Assembly (NCBI RefSeq): GCF_003610195.1 | Contig: NZ_RAPO01000003.1 | Coordinates: 682,001-746,000, forward strand | Direction: 5' to 3' | Source: Halopiger aswanensis | GTDB taxonomy: Archaea; Halobacteriota; Halobacteria; Halobacteriales; Natrialbaceae | Length of the DNA: 64,000 nt | In this document: piece after piece, positions 34,488 through 43,118 of the stretch | Position numbering within the stretch: position 1 is the first letter of the stretch | How the letters are laid out: every line of letters begins with the position of its first letter | Notes under the pieces: model-generated | Told to the model about the DNA's origin: nothing | Seen by the model: only the letters and a program-made list of their open reading frames with translations | The model's database searches: none | Made by a program: the position numbers and the translations under genes

Positions 34488-35681
34488 CTACAGCAGGAGC
34501 ATATCGGCGGCGGCGAACCCGGCGTAGGACACGATGATCGACCCGGCCAGCGACCCGATCCACGCGAGGACGGTGTAGGCCATCTTGCGGCCGCTGACGC
34601 CGCCGCCCGCGCCGGCGGCCGCGTAGCCGCTCCCGATGATCGCGCTGACGATGATCTCGTTGAACGAGACCGGAATGCCGAACAGGACAGCGGTCTGGGC
34701 GATCATGAAGGAGGGGATGAGCGCGGCGATCGATCGGCGCGGCCCCAGCGAGGAGTAGTCCTGCGAGATCGCCTTGATCATCCGCGGCGCGCCGGTCCAC
34801 GAGCCAAGCAGGAGTCCGAATCCGCCGCCCACGAGGAGCGCGGGGAGCGGCAACCCGACGTCGCCCGACAGCGGAATGAGCGGCCCGACGGCCAGCCCGA
34901 CCTGACTGCCGCCCGCGGAGAACGCGACCAGTCCGCCGAGCACCAGCAGGAAGTGGCGCTCGCCGCGCTCGAGGCCCCCGCGGAGGTCGAGCGCGATGAC
35001 GCCCGCCCACAGCGCCGCGATCACGACCGTCACCGCGGCGGCGCCGACGAGCGCCGAGCCGGGGAGCAGGTCGGCCGTCGCGCCGGCGATCGAGTCGCCC
35101 CCGGCCTGGCCGGGCTCGAGGATCGCAAACTCGATGTTAGCGACGAGGACGCCGACGAACGCCGCCAGCGCCATGATCAGATACGATTCGTCGACAGGTT
35201 CGGCGCGGAGCACGCGCGCGATCCCGTACGCGAGGCCGCCGCCGACGAACGGCGTCAGGATCCACAGCGCGGCGATTTCGGTGTACTTCGCCCACGCCGG
35301 CGCGCCGCCCATCGCGAGTCCGACGCCGATGACCGCGCCGGTCACCGTGAAGGCGGTCGCGATCGGATACCCCGCGAAGACGCCGATCGCGACCAGCGCG
35401 GCCGCGATCGTCAGCGCGATCGTCGCGGCCGGCGGGGACAGCGTCACGCCCTGAATAAGCTCGGCGCCGACCGCCTCGGAGACGTTCGCTCCCTGTAACA
35501 CTGCCCCGACGAAACCGAGCAGCCCGACCAGAAAGCCGGCCCGCATCACCGAAATCGCGTTGGCCCCGACTGCCGGCGCGAACGGCGTCGAACCGCTCGA
35601 GCCGGCGCCGATCGCCCAGGCCATAAATAGACTGGCGACTGCGGCTACCAGAAACGTCGCAATCGTCGCGGGTTCGACCAT
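34488..35681 (-). CDS. pit: PiT-family inorganic phosphate transporter
   Basis: A 397-residue, very hydrophobic protein with about ten membrane helices. The two inverted halves of the PiT fold are visible: AWAIGAGSSGSTPFAPAVGANAI near the N-terminus and GSGYAAAGAGGGVSGRKMAY near the C-terminus, each corresponding to the Asn/Asp-Gly phosphate-binding repeat of the family. PiT proteins take up phosphate with sodium or protons. The usual GANDVANSF motif is diverged here (GAGSSGSTPFAPAVG), as in other haloarchaeal members. A dyad operator-like site lies in the divergent spacer. Confidence 0.9.
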   Translation of the reverse strand: MVEPATIATFLVAAVASLFMAWAIGAGSSGSTPFAPAVGANAISVMRAGFLVGLLGFVGAVLQGANVSEAVGAELIQGVTLSPPAATIALTIAAALVAIGVFAGYPIATAFTVTGAVIGVGLAMGGAPAWAKYTEIAALWILTPFVGGGLAYGIARVLRAEPVDESYLIMALAAFVGVLVANIEFAILEPGQAGGDSIAGATADLLPGSALVGAAAVTVVIAALWAGVIALDLRGGLERGERHFLLVLGGLVAFSAGGSQVGLAVGPLIPLSGDVGLPLPALLVGGGFGLLLGSWTGAPRMIKAISQDYSSLGPRRSIAALIPSFMIAQTAVLFGIPVSFNEIIVSAIIGSGYAAAGAGGGVSGRKMAYTVLAWIGSLAGSIIVSYAGFAAADMLLL

Positions 35682-35751
35682 CTACGGGGTTCTATTTGTC
35701 GATCCTACAAGTGTGTGCCGACCTCGAGGCGCGCGAAGCGGGTCGAATCGT

Positions 35752-35780
35752 GTCACTGAAAGGTGACGATTCAGGTCACC
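35752..35780. promoter_or_regulatory. Three alternating GTCAC/GGTGAC half-sites in divergent pit / amino-acid ABC spacer
   Basis: GTCAC (35752-35756), GGTGAC (35762-35767) and GTCACC (35775-35780). The last two form a perfect six-base inverted repeat with 7-bp spacer; the first two form a five-base one. The cluster lies 71-99 bp from the pit start and 88-116 bp from the ABC operon start, suitable for controlling both. Confidence 0.45.
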
Positions 35781-35867
35781 ACCCCGGTTTTTCGGGATGA
35801 TCGGGCAGAAACGACGGTATCGAATCTTAACACCTAAACCACCTCCTCGGTAGTATTACATAGAGCA

Positions 35868-36791
35868 ATGGTGGACGAGACTGAGCAGTTCGATCGACGC
35901 ACGTACTTGAAACTGACCGGAACCGCAGGCGTCACCGTGACCGGCCTCGCCGGCTGTCTCGAGGACGCCGGGAACGGCAACGGCGACGAGAGCGGCAACG
36001 GGAACGGCGATGGCGGCAACGGGAGCGGAAACGGTAACGGCTCCGACAACGACACCGACGAGAGCGACGGCTCCGACGGCTCCAGCGACATGCAGATCGT
36101 CGCCGGCACGGCGCCCGGCTTCGAGCCGTTCGAGATGACCCGCGACGGCGAACTCGTCGGCTTCGACATCGACCTCCTCGAGGCGGTCGTCGACGAGACC
36201 GAGTACGAACTGGCCGAGTGGAACGAGTACGAGTTCGACTCGCTGATTCCGGCCCTCGAGAACGGCAACATCGACGTGATCGCGGCGGCGATGACGATCA
36301 CCGAGGACCGCCAGCAGTCGATCGCCTTCACCGAGCCCTACTACAGCGCGAACCAGTCGGTGCTCGTCCAGTCGGGCGGCGACTTCGCGCCGGAGGCCCT
36401 CGAGGACCTCGAAGATCGCGAGGTCGGCGCCCAGTCGGGGACGACCGGCGAAACGGTCGTCCAGGAACAGTTGATCGCCGAGGGACTGATCTCCGACGAT
36501 CAGTACACCTCCTACGACAACTACGTCTACGCCGTCCAAGAACTCGAGCGCGGGCTGCTCGACGCGATCGTCATCGACGAACCCGTCGGTGCGACGTTCG
36601 CCGACAACCGCGACGTCGAGGTCGCCTTCACGTTCGAAACCGGCGAGGAGTACGGCTTCGGTGTCCAGCAGGACGCCGACGACCTCGAGGCGGCCCTCAG
36701 CGAGGGTATCGCCGCCGTCCGCGAGTCCGGCGAGTACGACGAGATCACCCAGACGTGGTTCGATAGCGACGGAACCGACTCCGAGGAGTAA
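35868..36791 (+). CDS. Amino-acid ABC transporter, lipid-anchored solute-binding protein
   Basis: A 307-residue Tat lipoprotein (DRRTYLKLTGTAGVTVTGLAGC). After the lipobox comes a 45-residue Gly/Asn/Asp/Ser linker, then a type 3 solute-binding domain (PF00497): GTAPGFEPFEMTRDGELVGFDIDL, AAMTITEDRQQSIAFTEPYY and VGAQSGTTGETVV. These bind polar amino acids and deliver them to the HisM/GlnP-type permeases encoded next. Pocket residues TITEDR and SGTTGE are intact. It is the first gene of a four-gene operon and is followed by a permease after 11 bp. Confidence 0.95.
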   Translation: MVDETEQFDRRTYLKLTGTAGVTVTGLAGCLEDAGNGNGDESGNGNGDGGNGSGNGNGSDNDTDESDGSDGSSDMQIVAGTAPGFEPFEMTRDGELVGFDIDLLEAVVDETEYELAEWNEYEFDSLIPALENGNIDVIAAAMTITEDRQQSIAFTEPYYSANQSVLVQSGGDFAPEALEDLEDREVGAQSGTTGETVVQEQLIAEGLISDDQYTSYDNYVYAVQELERGLLDAIVIDEPVGATFADNRDVEVAFTFETGEEYGFGVQQDADDLEAALSEGIAAVRESGEYDEITQTWFDSDGTDSEE

Positions 36792-36802
36792 GCTGACCGG
36801 CT

Positions 36803-37705
36803 ATGCCCATAGATCCCGTCGTACCGCTCGTCGAGGCGTCGACGCTCCCGCTCGAGGCGGTTCAGGGACAGGGACACCTCCAGCTACCGCTGCAGTCCCA
36901 GCCGCTACAGGCGCTCTCCGTCGACCCGCTCTTGGTAACCGAGGAGCAGGTCGCCCGCCGCCTCGGTGAGGACTGGGCGTTCGTCTACCGCAACGCGGAC
37001 TACATGCTGTGGGGCACGGTGATCACGATCGCCCTAACGCTGACCAGCCTGCTGCTGGGCTTTCTCGCGGGTTTTCCGGCCGGCGCGATCGAGGTCTACG
37101 GCGACGGCTACTCGCAGTCGTTCGTCCGGAAGGCCGGCGTCCTGTTGCGCGGGACGCCGATCCTCGTCATCATGCTGTTGACGTACTTCGTGTTGCCGAT
37201 CGATATCGTCCTCGTCGCGCTCGAGCGGACGCTCGGGGCGATCGATTTCGTCCTCGGGCCGACGCCGTTTACCGCGCCGACGGACGTGCCGGACGCCTTC
37301 CTGGCGGCCACGCTCGCGCTCGGCTTCCGGAGCGCCGCCTACCAGTCCCAGATCTTCCGGGGCGCCTTACAGAGCATCGACGAAGGCCAGATGGAGGCCG
37401 CCCGCTCGATCGGCATGAGCCGCCTCGAGGCGATCCGTCACGTGATCGTTCCGCAGGCGCTGCGTCGCAGCGTGCCCGGCTTCCAGAACGAGTTTACCAT
37501 CGTGCTGAAGGACACGTCGATCGCCTTCGCGATCGGGCTCGGGGAGCTACTCAAGCGCAGTCAGGACCTGTTCACCCAGCAGACGACCGCCGTCCTCGAG
37601 GTGATCCTGTTCATCAGCCTGGTCTACTTCGTACTGACCTTTACGACCAACCGGACGCTCGACTTCGTGAGCAACCGCTTCGCAATTCCAGGTGAATCGT
37701 CGTGA
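36803..37705 (+). CDS. Amino-acid ABC transporter permease 1 (HisM/GlnP type)
   Basis: A 300-residue permease. Residues 1-50 are an odd Gln/Leu/Pro-rich segment (EAVQGQGHLQLPLQSQPLQA) before the family body begins at ADYMLWGTVITIALTLTSLLL. The permease has the EAA loop QMEAARSIGMSRLEAIRHVIVPQALRRSVPG and about five membrane helices. The start ATG 36803, 11 bp after the binding-protein stop, is supported by an AGGAG-type ribosome binding site. Whether the first 50 residues are real or a later start is used is unclear. The gene overlaps the ATPase by four bases (GTGA). Confidence 0.93.
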   Translation: MPIDPVVPLVEASTLPLEAVQGQGHLQLPLQSQPLQALSVDPLLVTEEQVARRLGEDWAFVYRNADYMLWGTVITIALTLTSLLLGFLAGFPAGAIEVYGDGYSQSFVRKAGVLLRGTPILVIMLLTYFVLPIDIVLVALERTLGAIDFVLGPTPFTAPTDVPDAFLAATLALGFRSAAYQSQIFRGALQSIDEGQMEAARSIGMSRLEAIRHVIVPQALRRSVPGFQNEFTIVLKDTSIAFAIGLGELLKRSQDLFTQQTTAVLEVILFISLVYFVLTFTTNRTLDFVSNRFAIPGESS

Positions 37706-38565
37706 GCGACCATCACCCTACTGATACGGACGACCGACGTACCGAGACCGACGCATCGACCGCAGACCCGGCCGACGGCACGGCCAGTGCCCGAACGGAC
37801 TCGGGCTCGAGGCCCCGGGCTGGGACCGGCGACCCGCTGTTGCGAATCGAGGACCTCCACAAGTCCTACGGCAACGAGGAGGTCCTGCAGGGCATCGATC
37901 TCGCGGTCGAGCGCGGCGACGTCGAGGTGCTGGTCGGCCCCAGCGGTAGCGGGAAGTCGACGCTGCTGCGGTGTCTGAATCTGCTCACGCCGGTCGACAG
38001 CGGGCACATCTACCTCGGCGACACGGAGGTGACGGCACCCGACACCGACCCGAACGAGATCCGCCAGCAGATCGGGATGGTGTTCCAGGACATCAACCTC
38101 TTTGCCCACCTCACCGCCCGTCAGAACATCACCCTCGGCCTCCGCAAGGTCAAGGGGATCCCGAAGGACGAAGCCCGGAAGCGGGCCGACGCCGAACTCG
38201 AGCGCGTCGGCCTCGCGGATCAGGCTGACTCCTACCCGGCCCAGCTCTCGGGCGGCCAGAAACAGCGCGTCGGGATCGCCCGCGCGCTCGCGATGGACCC
38301 CGAGGTCATGCTGTTCGACGAGCCGACCAGCGCCTTAGACCCCGAACTGAGCAACGAGGTGCTCGAGGTCATGGACGAACTCGTCGAGGGCGGGATGACG
38401 ATGGTCGTCGTCACCCACGAGATGCGCTTCGCGCGCGGTGGCGCGACGAACATCACCTTCCTCTCGGACGGGCAGATCGTCGAGCGCGGCCCGCCGGACA
38501 AGCTGTTCGAGGACCCGGACCGCGAGCGAACCGCACAGTTCTTCCAGAGCATCCGCCATGAGTGA
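37702..38565 (+). CDS. Amino-acid ABC transporter ATP-binding protein
   Basis: A 287-residue ATPase. Walker A is GPSGSGKST, the Q-loop QDINLFAHL, the signature LSGGQKQRVGIARAL, Walker B VMLFDEPTSALDPE and the switch His VVTHEM. The first 45 residues are an acidic Thr/Ser/Asp extension. The GTG start at 37702 overlaps the upstream stop. It drives the two membrane permeases of this operon. The transporter should be of the polar amino acid family; the exact substrate is unknown. Confidence 0.96.
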   Translation: MSDHHPTDTDDRRTETDASTADPADGTASARTDSGSRPRAGTGDPLLRIEDLHKSYGNEEVLQGIDLAVERGDVEVLVGPSGSGKSTLLRCLNLLTPVDSGHIYLGDTEVTAPDTDPNEIRQQIGMVFQDINLFAHLTARQNITLGLRKVKGIPKDEARKRADAELERVGLADQADSYPAQLSGGQKQRVGIARALAMDPEVMLFDEPTSALDPELSNEVLEVMDELVEGGMTMVVVTHEMRFARGGATNITFLSDGQIVERGPPDKLFEDPDRERTAQFFQSIRHE

Positions 38566-38586
38566 TCGAACGGAGGCGGTACTCTG

Positions 38587-39702
38587 ATGAGCGGCGCGAA
38601 ACCCGGGTCCGGGTCCGGGTCCGGATCTCAGTCCACGCCCTCGATCGCCCTCGACCGGTTCCTCGCCTCGATCGCGAGCGGGGAGCGGTCGCTCGCGAGC
38701 CTCGGGTTCGTGCTCTTCTGGGGCTGGCTCGTCACCCGCTGGCTGTACGACTGGACGCTCGGCCGATGGGGAATCGGTCCCGGCGCCGGCGAACCGTTCC
38801 TCCCGTCAGCCCCGCTCGAATCCGTCGCAGCGGTATTCGAGGGCAAGCAGGTGGCCCTGCCTCTCGGGCCGGTCGCCATTCCGACGGACTGGATCGCGAG
38901 CCTGTTCGACGGCGCCGCGTTAGCGATCGACATCGCGCCCGCGCTGGCGTCGGGCGCGTGGTACACGATCCTCCTCACGATCGCGGCCATCGCGCTCGGC
39001 TTCTGTATCGCGGTGCCGGTCGCCGTGCTCCGCGTCTACGGCGGCCCGCTGCGCTGGCTCGCGCTCGCCTACACCGAACTGATCCGCGGGACGCCGCTGC
39101 TGGCCCAACTGTTCGTCCTCTACTACGGACTGCCGTTGGCGGTCTGGCTCAACGATATCAGCGTCATCGGCCGCGGATTCGTTCCGGAGTACGCGTTCTG
39201 GATCGCCATCGTCGGCTTTACGATCAACGGCTCGGCCTACCAGGCCGAGTACATCCGCGGTGCCTTAGAGAGCGTCGACGAGGGCCAACTGACCGCCGCG
39301 CGGGCGATCGGCCTCTCGAAACTCGAGGGGATCCGCTACGTCGTGCTCCCCCAGACGCTGCGGTACGCGATTCCGGCGTGGACGAACGAACTGGTCTACC
39401 TGATCAAGTACTCCTCGCTGGCGGGCTTTATCACGGTGCCCGAACTCTACTACCGCGCCAGCCGGATCGCGTCCTCGACGTTCGAGTACACGCCGATCTA
39501 CGTGCTGCTCGCGATCGTCTACCTCGGGATCGTCCTCTCGGCGACGAACGTGATGGACCGCGTCGAGCGCTACGTGGCGGTCCCCGGTATCGGTCAAGTG
39601 GAGGGTCGCCAACAGGCGACGGGCGACGAGGCTGCGGCTGACGCGCCCTCCGACGAGGACACCGACCCCGGCACCGAGACGCCCGAGCGATCCGGGGCGT
39701 AA
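38587..39702 (+). CDS. Amino-acid ABC transporter permease 2
   Basis: A 371-residue permease, the second membrane subunit. Its EAA loop is QLTAARAIGLSKLEGIRYVVLPQTLRYAIPA. About five to six helices are visible, including SGAWYTILLTIAAIALGFCIAVPVAVL. Compared with permease 1 it has an extra N-terminal hydrophobic pair and a 35-residue acidic tail (GDEAAADAPSDEDTDPGTET). A GGAGG ribosome binding site lies 12 nt before ATG 38587. Two non-identical permeases imply a heterodimeric channel. Confidence 0.93.
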   Translation: MSGAKPGSGSGSGSQSTPSIALDRFLASIASGERSLASLGFVLFWGWLVTRWLYDWTLGRWGIGPGAGEPFLPSAPLESVAAVFEGKQVALPLGPVAIPTDWIASLFDGAALAIDIAPALASGAWYTILLTIAAIALGFCIAVPVAVLRVYGGPLRWLALAYTELIRGTPLLAQLFVLYYGLPLAVWLNDISVIGRGFVPEYAFWIAIVGFTINGSAYQAEYIRGALESVDEGQLTAARAIGLSKLEGIRYVVLPQTLRYAIPAWTNELVYLIKYSSLAGFITVPELYYRASRIASSTFEYTPIYVLLAIVYLGIVLSATNVMDRVERYVAVPGIGQVEGRQQATGDEAAADAPSDEDTDPGTETPERSGA

Positions 39703-39867
39703 GTCCGTCTGTCCGTCCGGTTCACTCGCGCTCGTCCGTTCTGCGGCGCGTCGTTTCCCAGTCGATGTGGCGACGCACAGTTCACGCTCAGCAACCCAGC
39801 GGCTGCTCGAGCGCTCCGTCGGAGTAAATCACGGTGAGAAACAGGCGGTCCGACGGCGCTTCTCGAC

Positions 39868-40641
39868 TCAGTTCGTCGTCGACTTCGACCCCGAGTCCTC
39901 ATCGGGTTCCGGGGGCGGCTCCGCGCCCTCGATCGCCTCCGCTGCGTCGGTGTCCTTCTCGACGTCGACGTGCCAGCGGTCGATCTCGTCGTCGAACTCG
40001 GCGAGACGATCCGAGACGTCGGCCTTCAGGCCGTCGTCGTTGATGTTGACTTCGAACACGAACTGCTCGTCGCCGTTCCCGCCGCGGGCCGACTGCTGGA
40101 TGTTCGCGCTGATCAGTTCGTTGTCGAAGTAGTACGGCGCCAACTGGGTCATCACGTTTTGGTAAACCGTGTCCTCGACCCGACGCAGGGCCTTGCGGCT
40201 GGCCGAGTCGGCCGCGCGCGCGACGTAATCGATCGACTCCTTCCAGTTGTCGACCGCGGCCTCGGCGTCGTCGTCCTCGAGTTGCTCGTAGGACTCCGAC
40301 AGCTTCTCGCCGGCCGTCTTGATGTCCTCGTCGGGGCCTTTGCCGGCCTTCTCGCCCTTGCCCTCTTCGACGCTTGCCTGGTCGGCGGTCTTCTCGCTCA
40401 CGTCGACCTCGAGGGTTTCGTGGGCCTTGGGCCGCCACTCTTCCCACTCCTCGAAGGCGTCGGCGAGTTGTTCCTCGTCGCGGTCGTCGGAGCCGTCGGG
40501 CTCGGTGTCGTCGACGCTGACGATATCCTCGTCGGGGTCGTGGACGCCCGCGTCATGGAGCGCGCGGGTGATACGTTCGCCGTGCTCGACGACGTCTCCC
40601 CAGTCACCGCGAACTTTGAATCCCGAGATGCTCTCTTCCAT
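39868..40641 (-). CDS. Acidic helical protein, DUF5828-like
   Basis: A 257-residue, very acidic, mostly helical protein. It begins MEESISGFKVRGDWGDVVEHGERIT and has a Lys/Glu/Gly-rich hinge around residues 92-108 (EEGKGEKAGKGPDED). The second half contains WKESIDYVARAADSASRKALRRVEDTVYQNVMTQL and ends in a Pro/Asp/Ser tail. I associate the N-terminus with a haloarchaeal family named DUF5828 (recollection). There is no catalytic motif, signal or membrane segment. It is convergent with the amino-acid transporter operon. Confidence 0.65.
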   Translation of the reverse strand: MEESISGFKVRGDWGDVVEHGERITRALHDAGVHDPDEDIVSVDDTEPDGSDDRDEEQLADAFEEWEEWRPKAHETLEVDVSEKTADQASVEEGKGEKAGKGPDEDIKTAGEKLSESYEQLEDDDAEAAVDNWKESIDYVARAADSASRKALRRVEDTVYQNVMTQLAPYYFDNELISANIQQSARGGNGDEQFVFEVNINDDGLKADVSDRLAEFDDEIDRWHVDVEKDTDAAEAIEGAEPPPEPDEDSGSKSTTN

Positions 40642-40769
40642 TCGGCTGACCGGGTAATAGGTGCGCGTCGGTATAAACTTCTCCGCCGTCTCGAAATCTG
40701 CGGGGGTCGGTGCGGCCCACGCGGTGGCCGGCAGAACCGACAGTAACGTCCTGCTCGCAGCGGTTTCGT

Positions 40770-41534
40770 CTACATCTGGGTCATCTGGCCGTGCTGGCCC
40801 TGCTGTCCCATCCGCTCCTGCCGAGTCATCGGCTCCAGCTGTCCCTGCTGGCCGACTATCCTCAGCACCGTTTCACAGGAGTTCATCGTCCGCTCGATCG
40901 TCGCGACCGTCTCCGCGATGTGGGAGTGTTGCTGGCTGTACTGGCGGATCTCCGGCAGCCCCTCGGTCGCAACGCGGATGAACGTCTCCGCGAGTTCGGG
41001 GCCGAACATCGAGTCGCGCGCGAGCATCTTCTCGTTGAGTTCGGCTATTTCGGCGATATCCTGGCAGATACGCGCACACGTTTGCATCTGCGGGCCCATC
41101 CCCGCACACTCCTTCGCGCACCAGCCGGCGACGTGGGATAGCTCCGTGAAGTCCTCGAGGGCGATGCGCAGTTCGTTCGTTAGGTGATCTTCGAACGAGC
41201 GCGCGCCGCCGGTTTGGGGCTGCATTTGGGTTTGGGCCTGTGGCTGCTGCTGGATCTGCATCTGCGGCTGGGACTGCGGTTGCATTCCCTGGCTTCCAAT
41301 CTGCCCGCCCGTCTCCTGCATTCCCGGCTCCATCTGGGACGACTGTCCGCTCGTGCCGGTCGTTCTCATCTGTTGGGTCCCCGACTGCATGCCCGGCTGT
41401 CGCTCCGATCGCGCGCCCGGCTGCGTGCCCGTCATCTGTGCGCCGCCTCCCTGCTGCATCTGCCCGGACTGCTCGTTCATCGCCTCGTACTCGGACCGTT
41501 CGTGGGGCTGTCGCTGCGGTGGCTGGTGCGTCAT
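40770..41534 (-). CDS. Met/Gln-rich protein with a Cys four-helix domain
   Basis: A 254-residue protein in two parts. Residues 1-110 are low-complexity and rich in Gln, Met, Gly and Ser (GMQPQSQPQMQIQQQPQAQ). Residues 115-228 form a predicted helical bundle with C139 and C143 (WCAKEC), C153 and C157 (TCARIC), C220, and H134, H203, H205. The tail is again Gln/Met-rich. CxxxC pairs spaced along helices recall the Csp/DUF326 copper-storage four-helix bundles, with fewer cysteines. Met-rich segments would also suit Cu(I) binding. This is inference. ATG 41534 (MTHQPPQRQP) is chosen; the longer frame runs into basic intergenic sequence. Confidence 0.75.
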   Translation of the reverse strand: MTHQPPQRQPHERSEYEAMNEQSGQMQQGGGAQMTGTQPGARSERQPGMQSGTQQMRTTGTSGQSSQMEPGMQETGGQIGSQGMQPQSQPQMQIQQQPQAQTQMQPQTGGARSFEDHLTNELRIALEDFTELSHVAGWCAKECAGMGPQMQTCARICQDIAEIAELNEKMLARDSMFGPELAETFIRVATEGLPEIRQYSQQHSHIAETVATIERTMNSCETVLRIVGQQGQLEPMTRQERMGQQGQHGQMTQM

Positions 41535-41866
41535 TGTCCTCGAGACCGCCTTCGCCGATTCGTCGATTAAACCGGGACCACCGTTTCGCCCGGTTCGAAC
41601 GACAAATCCCCGTTTTCCGTCCCCGGTGCCCGCCCCCGAAATCGGTGGCTCGCGAGGGTCGAATCTGCTACCGATCCGATCCCGCGATCGTAATCGATTC
41701 TTAGGCGATCGTAACTCGCTCTTTCGCCGAACGGCAGTACCGTGCTGGAGCGAGCGAGCGCCTCGAGCCGGCCGAACGCGGCGCGGTCGGCGCGAAATCG
41801 CGCGAACGGTGGACATACCGGCGGCTGATCGATACCGTAAACTATCCGGCGGGAGGCTGTACTGGT
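41535..41866. other. 332-bp divergent intergenic region between the Met/Gln-rich gene and upp
   Basis: No credible ORF. Near the upp end it contains ACCGTAAACTATCCGG (41834-41849), close to the expected promoter position of upp and similar to the paired motif at 1223-1268. Further upstream there is a run with GCGATCGTAA-type repeats (about 41689 and 41706). I see nothing else. Confidence 0.5.
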
Positions 41867-42544
41867 ATGCCGATCGAAGATCGGGACGACGCCTATCTGA
41901 TCACCCACGCACTGGCGAAGGACACGCTCTCGCGGCTTCGAGACGTCGAAACCGAGCAGGTCAGCTTCCGGAAGGGCCTGGTCAAACTCGGCCGCATCTG
42001 CGGCTACGAGATCATCGACGGCCGCATGGAGACGGAGTACGTCGAGATCGAGACGCCCCTCGAGCAGACCATGGGCGAGCGCGTCCGCGGGCTCGACGAC
42101 GTGGTCATCATCAACGTCCTCCGCGCAGCGACGCCGTTCGTCGAGGGGCTGCTGAAGGCCTTCCCGCGCGCCCGGCAGGGCGTCATCAGCGCGAGCCGCG
42201 ATGAAGAGGCCGGTCGAGACGAGGACGGCTCGTTCCCGATCTCGGTCGACTACGTGAAACTCCCCGAGATCACCGAGGACGACACGGTCATCATCGCGGA
42301 CCCGATGCTCGCAACCGGCTCGACGATGTGTACCGTCCTCGATCACGTCACCAGCAACGCCGTCGAACCGGAGAACCTGATCGTCCTCTCGGCCGTTTCG
42401 GCGCCCGAGGGACTGCTCCGCGTCGACGAGGAGTTTCCCGAAGCGGATCTGCTGACGGTCTCGATCGACGACTACCTCGACGACGACGGGTTCATCGTGC
42501 CGGGACTGGGCGACGCCGGCGACCGAGCGTTCCGAACGACCTGA
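41867..42544 (+). CDS. upp: Uracil phosphoribosyltransferase
   Basis: A 225-residue UPRTase. Family blocks are [29 protein letters not shown], the PRPP loop [12 protein letters not shown] near 144, and an [24 protein letters not shown] end. It makes UMP from uracil and PRPP in pyrimidine salvage; the PRPP would come from the prs product. The start [19 protein letters not shown] is conserved. A GTAAACTAT element 30-20 nt upstream may serve as promoter. Confidence 0.96.
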   Translation: MPIEDRDDAYLITHALAKDTLSRLRDVETEQVSFRKGLVKLGRICGYEIIDGRMETEYVEIETPLEQTMGERVRGLDDVVIINVLRAATPFVEGLLKAFPRARQGVISASRDEEAGRDEDGSFPISVDYVKLPEITEDDTVIIADPMLATGSTMCTVLDHVTSNAVEPENLIVLSAVSAPEGLLRVDEEFPEADLLTVSIDDYLDDDGFIVPGLGDAGDRAFRTT

Positions 42545-42684
42545 TCCGCTTCTCACGCCGCGGCAGTGTTCGGTTCCGGCTTCGTCCACCGCTACTCGAG
42601 CGAGCGTCGGAGCGAGCCGCGAGCATCGCTCGTCCCGGCCGCTCGAGCACCCGCCTTTTTACCGATCGGTCCGAATCGAGTGGT

Positions 42685-43095
42685 ATGGTGACGAACACGG
42701 AGACAGACGGGGACGACGCGTACGCGGTCGTCGATCCGGACGACCTCGAGTCGGTCGAGGGTCGGCCCTGCGATCTGCGGCGGCTCAGCGAGGCGACCGG
42801 ACTGGAGAACCTCGCGATCAACCGGTTCTGCGCCGAACCGGGCGAGCAACTCCCGTTGGCGTACCACTACCACGAGACCCAGGAGGAGGCCTTCATCGTC
42901 CTCTCGGGAACGCTGCAGGTCGAGACGCCTGACCGGGAGTTTTCAGTCCCCGAAGGATCGGTCTTCACGGCGAAACCCGAGTCGCCCCACCGCGCGTACA
43001 ATCCGGACGACGCTGACGACGCGGTCGAAGTCATCGCCGTCGGCGCGCCGCCGGTGCCGGACGACGCCGTGGCGTACGACCCGGACGATTCGTAA
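42685..43095 (+). CDS. Small cupin-domain protein
   Basis: A 136-residue single-domain cupin. The metal-binding block is YHYHETQEEAFIVLSGTLQV (His at the two YHYH positions plus Glu), and the second motif is ESPHRAYNPD. The strands before and after fit a complete beta barrel. Cupins of this size bind a divalent metal and can be isomerases, dioxygenases or sensors; the role here cannot be told. ATG 42685 has a CTTTTTACC box about 29 nt upstream, in keeping with a leaderless start. Confidence 0.85.
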   Translation: MVTNTETDGDDAYAVVDPDDLESVEGRPCDLRRLSEATGLENLAINRFCAEPGEQLPLAYHYHETQEEAFIVLSGTLQVETPDREFSVPEGSVFTAKPESPHRAYNPDDADDAVEVIAVGAPPVPDDAVAYDPDDS

Positions 43096-43118
43096 TCGCC
43101 TGCGGAGCAGCGAGTCGG

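Noticed and set aside
41834-41849. Third copy of the GTAAACTATCCGG motif upstream of upp taken as a regulon
   Set aside because: A 13-base match between two places in 64 kb is expected by chance several times, so I do not claim shared regulation.
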